Shown here: positions 24,043 through 32,984 of the stretch, piece after piece
How the letters are laid out: each line of letters opens with the position of its first letter
Numbering within the stretch: position 1 is the first letter of the stretch
Source: Axinella damicornis
Lineage: Eukaryota; Porifera; Demospongiae; Axinellida; Axinellidae
DNA length: 64,000 nt
NCBI GenBank assembly: GCA_963931865.1
Contig: OZ007507.1
Coordinates: forward strand, 3,006,077-3,070,076
Direction: 5' to 3'
Program-made: the position numbers and the translations under genes
The notes under the pieces: generated by a model
What the model saw: only the letters and a program-made list of their open reading frames with translations
What the model was told of the DNA's origin: nothing
Database searches by the model: none

Positions 24043-25089
24043 ATGCAAGAAACGTCTACGATAACTGTGGAGGACCGAGCCGCCGGAGCCATCATGGGCG
24101 CCATGATTGGAGACGGGTTAGCTCTGGGATGCCACTGGTATTACGATTTGGATCAGTTGCGCAGAGAATTTGGCGAATGGATTGATGATTACACGACGCC
24201 AAAGCCTGGGCGTTATCATGAGGGCTGCAAGGCAGGCGACGTTTCACAGACTGGACAACTTTACCAGCTTTTACTGGAGTCCTTGAAGGAGAAAGGCGAG
24301 TACGTTGAAGAAGACTATTGCAAACGTTTGGACAGCCTGCTTGCCACACTGGATGGAACCCGGCGTGGAGGAAGATACACCCAGAAGGACATGGTGGATG
24401 TTTGGAAGAATCGAATGGTGCTGAAGAAGCCATGGTCTGAGTGTGCTAGCCCACATGGGGACACTACCGACTCTTGCGTCCGCTCAGTAGCACTGGCTGC
24501 ACGCTACCACGCTGATCTATCCACCTTGGCAAAGATGATAAAATCTAATGCTCGCCTGCAGTACGGGGATCCACATCTTCAGATGCAGAGCCAAGCATTT
24601 GGTCTTACTGTAGCTTGCCTCATTAGTGGCATGTCTTACCCCTCTGTGAGTGCATACTTGAGGAGCATCTGCGAAAGTGATGTTATTCCTTTCCTCACTG
24701 CTGAAATGAACAGAGATGATGAAGACGACCTACCAGGGCCAGACGCCCTCTTTTGGTCTGCGTCCTGTGCACAAGCTGTAGCTAATCCCGAATTACGAGC
24801 AGACCCTGTGTCTGCAATGCCTCAGGCATATGGGTTATCGTGTGCTTTCTATATGGTAATTCCTGGAGCATATTACATTGCGGGTCACTATCCAAATGAT
24901 TTTGAGAAGGCTGTACTGACTGCTGTCAACAGTGGAGGACAGAACCTTGCAAGAGCCTCTTTGACCGGTGGCCTCGTTGGAGCTATGACTGGACTATCTG
25001 GTATACCCGAACGTTTCATCAAGGGACTAGTGGATGGTGACAAATGGGTGAACCTTGCCAAAGAGATTGCTCGCAACGGAATCAAGTAA
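24043..25089 (+). CDS. ADP-ribosylglycohydrolase / J1-crystallin-like protein, copy 3
   Basis: A single-exon gene of 348 aa and the most divergent of the three copies. It begins MQETSTITVEDRAAGAIMG. The 5' flank is unlike those of copies 1 and 2: an ATTC-repeat retroelement tail ends 17 bp before the ATG, so it may use a different promoter. The C-terminal third has changed most (LRSICESDVIPFLTAEMN for LMDISKSGVIPFCTSAMN, and SASCAQAVANPELRADP). Even so the frame is intact and NSGGQNLARASLTGG is kept. As in the other copies, the TDDT and GGDTD metal motifs of active hydrolases are not seen. Its 3' end lies 150 bp from a large inverted-repeat cluster. Confidence 0.88.
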   Translation: MQETSTITVEDRAAGAIMGAMIGDGLALGCHWYYDLDQLRREFGEWIDDYTTPKPGRYHEGCKAGDVSQTGQLYQLLLESLKEKGEYVEEDYCKRLDSLLATLDGTRRGGRYTQKDMVDVWKNRMVLKKPWSECASPHGDTTDSCVRSVALAARYHADLSTLAKMIKSNARLQYGDPHLQMQSQAFGLTVACLISGMSYPSVSAYLRSICESDVIPFLTAEMNRDDEDDLPGPDALFWSASCAQAVANPELRADPVSAMPQAYGLSCAFYMVIPGAYYIAGHYPNDFEKAVLTAVNSGGQNLARASLTGGLVGAMTGLSGIPERFIKGLVDGDKWVNLAKEIARNGIK

Positions 25090-25237
25090 AACAAATGTTT
25101 TAGACAGTGTATTGTCCAACTGGTTTAGATCTGAATCTATGATGGAACATCTGGGTGAGGCATGGCACCCAAAGTTTGTAAACCCAACCATCAATGGAGT
25201 AGCTACCCCAGCATCACCTTTAAATGTGTCATACTTC

Positions 25238-26394
25238 TTAAGGGAGGCTTTTACCATTCTCATGGTGCCATTTGCCATTTTCTTCTGACGGCCATAACTC
25301 CTTCCTACTACCCCCCATGAACTTGATTTATGGCTCAAAAGACAGCTCTCTCCAAGAGCTTTACAATGAGCTATAGAAAGTCTGTTAAGTTAGTGACCAC
25401 CACTTATCATGTAGCCTGTGATTTTTTTATTATGTCATCTAGAGGCTTAGCTCTACAATGTGAATGGACAGAATGTTTCTGAGAGTATCCATGGATGGTA
25501 TGGTCATTATCTACCCTATGGATACTCTCAGAAACATTCTGTCCATTCACATTGTAGAGCTAGGCCTCTAGATGACATAATAACAAGTGAGTCTTTAAAA
25601 GACTTGATGTGTCTCGGCACGACTTGGTATCAGCTAGAATCACGCAGAGGACATGGCAGCTGCTTAACCCTTTATTATGCCTGCAAAACCTGTTAGCTAT
25701 GAGACTTTCAGCTTAAGTGAGCGTCAATATCCTTCTGTGTGAGCAAGGGGTGGGTCAAGAATGTTCACCAAAAGGATGAAAGCAGTATGGTCGTGTCTGG
25801 GCTTGATGTTTAGTCAACACCTTGGCCAATTCTTTCAGCACTTATCTATATAGCTAGCTAGCTAGAGCTGAGTGAGTTAGTATGCACTTGGGATGGCTGA
25901 GTGCAGCACACTGGATGAGTGAGTATTCATTGTCCTGAATTAAGTACTATAGCTACGTAGCAGCAGTCTTGATAAGAGGATTCATGAGCAGCCATGCAAA
26001 CCCATAATCATTTTTGAAGATCAACTTGCAGGCTATGAATACGTTTGCAGCACTTGCGCGGGCACTACGGTGCGGGTACGTACGTAGTGCGGGTACGTAC
26101 CTACGCATCCAGCACTGTGTCTCGGCACTTCGGTGCCGAGACAAAAAATCACAGGCTACATGATAAGTGGTGATCACTTATCAGGATTCCTGTGAAAGCA
26201 GTGTGGTCAGCTTCCTTACCACTAACTCCTTATAGGGGGGTACTTAACAGACTTTCTATAGCTCATTGTAAAGCTCTTGGAGAGAGCTGTCTTTTGAGCC
26301 ATAAATCAAGTTCATGGGGGGTAGTAGGAAGGAGTTATGGCCGTCAGAAGAAAATGGAAAATGGCACCATGAAAATGGTAAAAGCCTCCCTTAA
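25238..26394. mobile_element. Nested foldback cluster
   Basis: Outer inverted arms (25238-25427 and 26143-26394) share TTAAGGGAGGCTTTTACCAT, GACGGCCATAACTCCTTCCT and CTATAGAAAGTCTGTTAA. The right arm carries about 58 extra bases. Between the arms lie a hairpin (25428-25583) and a reversed copy of the 580-bp repeat also found in DNAH10 intron 9. At least three layers of insertion are visible. Confidence 0.8.
25428..25583. repeat. 66-bp-stem hairpin
   Basis: The arm 25428-25493 (TTATTATGTCATCTAGAGGC to GAGTATCCAT) pairs almost perfectly with 25518-25583. A single mismatch is seen at CTTAG/CTAGG, and the loop is about 24 bases. An RNA from either strand would fold into a long double-stranded hairpin. 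Confidence 0.85.
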
Positions 26395-26684
26395 TGCTTG
26401 GCAACTACTATAATATTATAAGCATGTATATATATACATGCCTGAGCATTATCATTGCTGTAGGACGATACATGTATATCATGGTAATGGGGCAATAGTT
26501 ATTTCGTACCAGTGACGCTGCCCCCTCTCCGGTTTACCTACGTATACGATTGACTGTTCCGCCTCCCTCTCCCTGGTTTTACCTACATATATAGGCCCCC
26601 AACAAAAGACTGTATAAAACTTGCAGCCATATATGCATGCACTCGATTATGATCGCTGATCATCCAACAAACCATACTACCCCC

Positions 26685-26808
26685 TAGCCTCGTTCCCAGG
26701 CCTTCCGCACCTCCAGTTTTTGATCGCTTGCAGTATGCAAGGCCTTCCGTTTTTGCATACTGCAAGCGATCAAAAACTGGAGGTGTGGAAGGCCTGGGAA
26801 CGAGGCTA
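26685..26808. mobile_element. Tiny palindromic element, 124 bp
   Basis: It has TAGCCTCGTTCCCAGGC ends with a perfect 9-bp direct repeat ACTACCCCC (26676-26684 and 26809-26817). Its inner arms contain TTTTTGATCGCTTGCAGTAT and the complement. Confidence 0.9.
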
Positions 26809-27214
26809 ACTACCCCCGGTATGTATACTTTCATGCATGCATGTATAGTAGTAGTACATGTAGTAGTAGTAGTACATATGTAGTAGTAGTATAGTATGCA
26901 TGTCAATTAAATTAACCCTCTGTACCAACGTATAGTGCCACTATGTCATAATGCCTCATATGTATATGCAGGTCTGTGCAGTAGCCCTTGCAGGCTTAAG
27001 ATGCCAATATATGTATATACATGTAGTAGCCTCGGTATCGTTCCCAGGCCCGCGCAAGCACCGCTCCTTTCAACCCGATAGCGCCCGTATGCGCCCGAAT
27101 TTTTCACGTGCTAAAACCCCGAGAGCGCCCGTATGCGCCCGTAACTGGATTCCGGCTATTTATCGCCATAGCTACGCGATCGGACTTTAGATAAGTGATT
27201 TACGTGTCACAGGA

Positions 27215-27911
27215 GGCCGTGGTGAAAACCCGGACCGGACCGGACCGGACCGGACCGACCGGAAGTAGTAATTAGTGTCTCCACATGTAGAGAAATAGCT
27301 TACTTGGATCGTGAAGTAGCCATTGCGAGTAGCCATTGCGGCATTGCCTCGTGCAGGGAAGTCAGAGAACAGTTTAGTCTCGCGAGTTGGCTGATTTGCA
27401 CAGTATTTTGAAGCCACCATAGATTATCTATGAAGCCACGAAGCATTAGCGAGGTAGCCGCGCGGGTCCAAGTCTGCCGGTACGGTAGCGACGACCCCTA
27501 ATTCGAGGACGACTTGAAGGAGGCAACCAGGGCGTTTCACGTTGCTATAGGTAAGTCAGAGAGCTGGGCCAAGAGAGTGTGAGTAATCTATACTACAAAA
27601 GCATCGAGTACTAGTTATTCTACTCTCCGTGAGACTCGCGATCGCCCCTTGCTAGCTAGCTATAAGCTTGACATAAACGCAACGCTAACTACAAATGCAG
27701 TAGCAATACAGACAGTACCTTTGCTGAAGCTCTTCGGGTCCCACGAAACTCCTCCGGCAATTGTCTGCAAGTGCTACGTGTAATATTTAGTTGACAAAAC
27801 ATCGAGTCGTTTATCTATAGCGCTAAGTCGCTCTACATTAATTATTGCTATTTCACTTCCGGTCGGTCCGGTCCGGTCCGGTCCGGTCCGGTCCGGGTTT
27901 TCACCACGGCC
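27215..27911. mobile_element. Mutator-like element with CGGAC pentamer array in its ends
   Basis: A 697-bp element with inverted ends starting GGCCGTGGTGAAAACCCGGA, followed by five or six CGGAC units and CGACCGGAAGT. It is flanked by a perfect 9-bp direct repeat GTCACAGGA (27206-27214 and 27912-27920). The interior has only one short frame (about 27431-27502) and no recognised transposase. 9-bp duplications and long ends suggest a Mutator-like origin. Confidence 0.85.
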
Positions 27912-27920
27912 GTCACAGGA

Positions 27921-28741
27921 AGTCGAGCGAAGCATAATTAGCTGTGGACGTGGCTTGCCATAGGGACTTTCCCCACAAATCGCGTTAGAAGTTTACTTGT
28001 CGATCGATGTGCACTTAGTGACGGCAATTTACAGCTTATATCCTACGAGCAAGTTGTTGTATCGAGTTTGTACTAGCCAGTTAGCTCACCCACACTGGTA
28101 ACCTACCGTTGCTGGGCCAGTCAGCCAACCTCTGCCGTGGTTTTGCCGTCATTCTCGAGAGCTCAGCGACAACCCGCGTTTCCACCGTTGTGTCTTTCCC
28201 AGGCCTCACTGTCAAGTCGCGGGACTACTTCAGGAACGAAGCAGGTTTGTTTTCAAGCCAAATAAGTATAACTATCAATACCTGAACTCAGCTATTTTAC
28301 AAGATACAATGCCAATGAATCGATACAACACAAAAATCGCCATTTTTAATTAGCGTTTGTGTAGCCACGCGATTGATTTCTGCGCATGCGCCTCGGGGGC
28401 AAAGGGGTTGCACGAAAGAAGTTAACCGTATACTGCAAACGGTGAAAAGGTGGGCGTAGGACTGGGAACAAGGTTATACATGTAGCCCTGTAATATCCAG
28501 TACTAATATCAGAAGTGACTGCATCAGATTCAACTGGCTGATCCACTGCAAAGCAAGCTGACTGGCCTCTTCACAATGATGGTCATACTGTGTGTGTTAC
28601 AAACAAGTAGTCAAGTACGCATGAAAATGAACGTAGCCTTGTCAGATTGGGTTTGTCCAGGCAAAGGTACAGCAAGGTACAGCAATCTAGAAATAAAATA
28701 AAATGTTTCCAGGTATGAATGGTAGAAGTGGATTAGAGTGT
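27921..28741. other. No gene seen
   Basis: No open frame with splice support on either strand and no repeat with clear ends. The last bases form the 3' flank of the RING/B-box gene on the minus strand. Confidence 0.4.
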
Positions 28742-30466
28742 TCAACTGTCTTTTCTCTTCTTGGTAGGAGGCTGGCTTTCTAAATCTACGACATTGTCCA
28801 AAAGGTGTTCCTTGCTACTTTTCAGTGGCTGGTTCTTTCCTGTGTGCTGTTCGTCATCATGTTTTTGGGTAACAATGAATCTGCCCAGGTGACCCAAAGA
28901 TGTAAGAACGTCAGAGCAAGGGGCCTCAAATGAGATCTTGGTAGTGCTTCGTGACACAGACTGCACATCATCACACCTAGTGGCAATGCCCCTGAGGGTG
29001 GACTGGAGGGCTTGTGACTGGTGAAGGGCATCCCTCGGTGGAAGAGACAGCCAGGTGGAATACTTATCCAGGGCTGCCCTCATATCTGCAGCCTTCGCCT
29101 CAAGCTTGCTGCAAACCAAGAGAGCACAAAATTAATAAACGCTGCAGATTTGCATAATGGTTGACTTGGATACCATAGAATATTGTAAGGCATTTGTGGA
29201 TCCATGGTATTGTCAACAGGACAAGTGCGATACCTTCCTATAGTGGTAGTCTAGAGCTATAAGATTGTGATCACACATTCCCAGGCTCCACACATGATAA
29301 TTATCCCATACAGTACTGCATATGCATTAAAAGCAGAGCGGTGGCCTGATCATGGTGAATGATCGATGTCCCAATACAAAAAATAAGCAATTATAGGAGC
29401 TAATGAGCACTCACAGCATTTACAGGTGTGACAGTTCATTTCTATCCAAAAAGGACAGAAAATCACTCTTCCATTGCCAACCGAGGCCTTTCTACAGCAG
29501 AGCCCAGACATGGCCATGCTGTTTGCACCCTATGGGGGCACCCACTGACCTCCCCCCCCCCCCAATCCTAACCCTAACCACTCGGACAACTGTTGGTACA
29601 GAAGCTAGGGTTTGAGTTATGGCTATACATAATGACTGGGGGTCGTCACGGTAACTGAGGTAATCATTCTGTAGTGGTTTAACCGGAGTGAGTGGATTGA
29701 AGCCACACCTGATGTGTGTTGACAGTGTTCCGTTGATGTCTGCAGTGTGTCCACACAACTCCTTCAGAAGCTGCTCCTTCTGTGTCTGGACAGCCGCCTC
29801 AATACTTCCAAAAAAACTCTCTACCATCCGAGAAACGTTTTCCTCTTGAGATTTCAGCCGCTGCTGCTCATCCTTTAGTAGTAGCAGACCACGCTCTAAT
29901 TCCATCACTTTGCTAGAGGCCTGAAGCTTGACTTCCTGTAGGGTGTCCTCCTCCCTCTTCCGTGCTTCCTGTACTGAGACGCACTCATGGCTGGAATGAT
30001 CCCCATGGTAGGCACAGTAGATACACACAAGTGTTTGATCATCAAAGCAGTAGTAAGTCTGGTCGTGCTGGTGTGTCACACAGAAGTGCTTCGATTTTGG
30101 GATCACGTTACCAATCATCTGGATCACGGAGTGGTTTGGGAACCACAGCATCAGCTCTTTCGAACTGGAGTGTTCCAGGTTGCAATCGGGACACTTGATT
30201 TGAATGACATCATCTGCTTTTGACGAGCACTTCTGTAAACATCCTTAATGATTAATGAAAAGAATAAATCATCACAAGATTCGTGACTTAAAGATTTGAG
30301 TTAGTAACGTACCTAGACAGAAAGTGTGACCACACTTGAGGCTCATGGGCTGTCTGTTCCCTCCTTCCTGGAAGTCGACACGACAAACAGGACAGGCGAG
30401 AACTGAAACCTCCCTGTCACGCAGTAGGGCATTTTGAGAGGTACTGGAAGGAAATGACATACACAT
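28742..30466 (-). CDS. TRIM-like RING / B-box / coiled-coil protein
   Basis: Three exons on the minus strand: 30466-30313, 30243-29709 and 29108-28742. Phases match and give 351 aa. The RING finger spans the first intron: C25-x2-C28, then C45-G-H47-x2-C50-x2-C53, and C69-P-x-C72. A type-2 B-box follows at about 104-139 (HFCVTHQHDQTYYCFDDQTLVC to HECVSV). A coiled coil runs from about 140 to 290, and the C-terminus ends in a basic PPTKKRKDS stretch that could be a nuclear signal. RING proteins of this kind are usually E3 ubiquitin ligases. There is no SPRY, NHL or MATH domain in the same frame, so it is a short TRIM-like protein. The start could be the ATG at 30466 or the one at 30460. The second intron (29109-29708) holds no gene. 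Confidence 0.85.
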
Positions 30467-30504
30467 GAGGAACAATCAATGAACTGAGTGTACTATCAGG
30501 AGTT

Positions 30505-30737
30505 CATGAGCCGCCGAAGGAGCGTCGAACTAGTATAGACATGTTGTAATCCCTCACGCCTTACGGTTATACCTTATATGGGAGGCCTTTGCGGTACCGC
30601 ACAGATTGTTTTTCACACTTCTACGTAACAGCCTCTTGCCGTATAAGGTAAAATTTTGGGACGTGTGAAGGACTACTACTTCGGCTTGGGCATGCACGCT
30701 GAGTTTGACACTCCTTCGCCGCCTTCGGCGGCTCATG
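30505..30737. mobile_element. Inverted-repeat element between the TRIM-like and MATH genes
   Basis: Its ends CATGAGCCGCCGAAGG are inverted, followed by GAGYGTC. It is 233 bp long with no clear target duplication. If the upstream MATH exon is not spliced, this element supplies the last residues and stop of the MATH protein. Confidence 0.7.
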
Positions 30738-31552
30738 TGCTCCTGGTACTAAATTTTGTTCCCTAAGGAACTCTGGAACATACATGGCTGTACTGTCTAC
30801 ACCAATGTGGGCTTTTAGTATGATGGTATCACTCTTCAGATATCCCTTGGAGGTGTCTGTGACATCCTATTATGGAGAAACAGAATAGCAATGGTGGTAA
30901 TGTAATACGTACAGCTGTGCAGTGAATTTAAATTTACCTTCCACTTCATGAAGGAGCTATAGCCCCAGTCTGTTGACTTGGCACAATAGTGGTGGACAAA
31001 CTCTGGACCAAGAAATGCAGATGGATTCTGAGCAGCGCTTACAAAAGCTACAGCAAGACGGATCATTTGAGAACTTCCATTGTTTTATCTGCATGTATGC
31101 AATGGCGTTACGCACACATTTAGTTCATGATCATGGTCATGTGACATACTCATTAGCTGGAGATATCGATATCACATTTACTTTTAGCATAGCTCTTCTG
31201 GGGGTCCAGCTGGTTGACAAGTGTAATAGTGGCACGAGCTGACACACTCCAGTCTCTGGAAAAAGAACGTTCATATGTGAATTGATGTACCAAGTATATT
31301 ATATACACTATGCACAAAGTAGAGATGGAATACAATCATTGGCTAGATAGAATACACAAAGGAGTGAAATTCAGCCATGCTCTCAGTTATGTAGACCATA
31401 GACGACCTCTACAGGTGCCACCACCATATCACATTGCTACTCACAAAGGAAGAGTGCTCTGATCTGGGATGCACTGTAAGAACACTCCAAGAGCTTTGCC
31501 TCTGGTCCCTTGTGAGCTGCTTGTCACATCCTGACATACCATCGTCAGAAGC
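30621..31552 (-). CDS. MATH-domain protein, C-terminal exons (5' end not found)
   Basis: Four minus-strand exons join in frame: 31552-31445, 31255-31182, 31047-30938 and 30866 onward. They encode a MATH (meprin/TRAF homology) domain: KALGVFLQC, then DWSVSARATITLVNQ, then STDWGYSSFMKWK, then GYLKSDTIILKAHIGVD. The spacing matches MATH domains of the USP7/TRIM37 type, which bind short peptides of signalling partners. The N-terminal strand of the domain and the start codon are not identified; they should lie above 31553. Read through without splicing, the last exon runs into the 30505-30737 element and stops at 30621. A splice into the downstream RING exon would need a phase that no good donor supplies, so I treat them as two genes, with some doubt. 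Confidence 0.65.
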
Positions 31553-31796
31553 CTAAGTGTGAATATCAGTATACATCATAACTTACAGACAATGTTCAGC
31601 CCACTATAGGTTAATTGAAGGAACAGATTTGATGATACATGGGGCCGCAATTGTCAGCCATGTTCCCAGAAAATTTTCAGCAGCCTATGCGGTTTAGTTC
31701 GGCAACTTCGGCTCTCCATCTCAGCAAGGTTGAAGGTAGTACATTGCATCTCACAAGGTCATTTTGTTTAGCAAGGTGCCCTTTTGGCTCTGTGAG

Positions 31797-32457
31797 CAGG
31801 GGCGGAGACAGCTACCAAAAAGTGGGGGGGGGGGGCTAATAGCACAATTATACGCTGCCAAAGGGAGTGCATAGAGGTGTGTAGTGGTGATGAGTCCGCG
31901 TGAAGCCGGAAAAAATTTTTGCCTTCATTTTTCAGTTATCAGAATGGGCTCTCGTGGCACCTTCGTGCTTTGCACTGCAAGTTAGAGATGCCAGCCCCCA
32001 AGAAACGAGGTGACATACCGTAGTTGCAGTTAATTTCACGGTGGGGAAATTTTCGCGGTATTCGCGGATGAAATAAGACCGCGAATATTAAACCCGCGAA
32101 ATATATTTCCATAGCTAGTGCTAGGCAAAAACAGTTACTGTCCTTCGTGTTCCTGGGCTCACGCTCACACAGTAGCTCTTCCCCGGCAGTTGCTTCGCTG
32201 TAGACGTGGTAGCCACGATCGCACGTGTCAATAGTAAGTTATTACGAGCGGAATTTTTTTTCGCGGAAGTAATCAGCGAAAATTTCCCACCGCGAAATAT
32301 TTGTGTGTCACGTTTAGTGGCTGGACCGCGAAATTTTTGGCACGCGAAATAATCGGCAACTACGGTAGTTGTAAGTTAGTGCTAGATCTCGTGGGATACC
32401 AGTCTGTTGTTTTGGGGGGGCTCAGCCCCCCTGCTTTTGAAAGTGGGGGGGCTCAAG

Positions 32458-32489
<32 letters not shown>

Positions 32490-32505
32490 TATATCTCCGC
32501 CCCTG
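31797..32505. mobile_element. CAGGGG-ended DNA element, 709 bp, 5-bp target duplication
   Basis: It begins CAGGGGCGGAGACAGC and ends CTCCGCCCCTG, flanked by GTGAG on both sides (31792-31796 and 32506-32510). It contains the family core GTGCAAAGCACGAAGGTGCC (on the other strand). A 31-base poly-C run lies near its right end, and a second element is nested at 32016-32366. Confidence 0.85.
32016..32366. mobile_element. Nested element with TACCGTAGTTGC ends
   Basis: A 351-bp insertion inside the CAGGGG element. The ends TACCGTAGTTGC and GCAACTACGGTA are inverted and extend into an ATTTCRCGGT-rich arm. If the outermost TA is a duplication, it fits a Tc1/mariner-type target. Confidence 0.75.
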
Positions 32506-32984
32506 GTGAGTTTAATAGGTAGCCTCCCCAAACTAATATGTGTATGCTTTGGGCCGGGTCACGATGAATGTCTGTAAGGGGTGAGTGGGGTTGAGGTATC
32601 CCAGGTGTTCTCATGCTATATCATGCACAAACGCTAGCTAGTTATGCATACCATGGCACACTGTGCAGGTTTGTCGGTTCACTCGTCACAACACCGTCTA
32701 ATTGGCTGACGTTGGGAACCACCAGCTGTATCATATCTCACCGTGTCTCTTCACCTAGAGCGCCTTGCTGACGTCGACACGTGCACAGTAGTAGGTAGTG
32801 GGTAGCCCCTCCTCCCAGGAAGCAGTCAAATTGCATTCCTATGCTATGTTTAGAACATGCACGAAGCGATGCAAATGAGGTCATTTTAGTTACTATTTCT
32901 ATATTTAGTAACATTCTATATTTAGTAACATAGGCATTTATATACATTCTGCCACGCACAACATCTATGCATAGAAAACGCGAA

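Noticed and set aside
25428..25583. microRNA gene
   Set aside because: The stem is 66 bp and almost perfect and lies within nested transposon arms. That suits a foldback element or siRNA source better than a microRNA precursor.
30313..31552. One MATH-RING-B-box gene
   Set aside because: The RING exon has its own ATG just upstream, and a splice from the last MATH exon into it needs a phase-2 donor, which I cannot find. Kept as two genes, not fully excluded.
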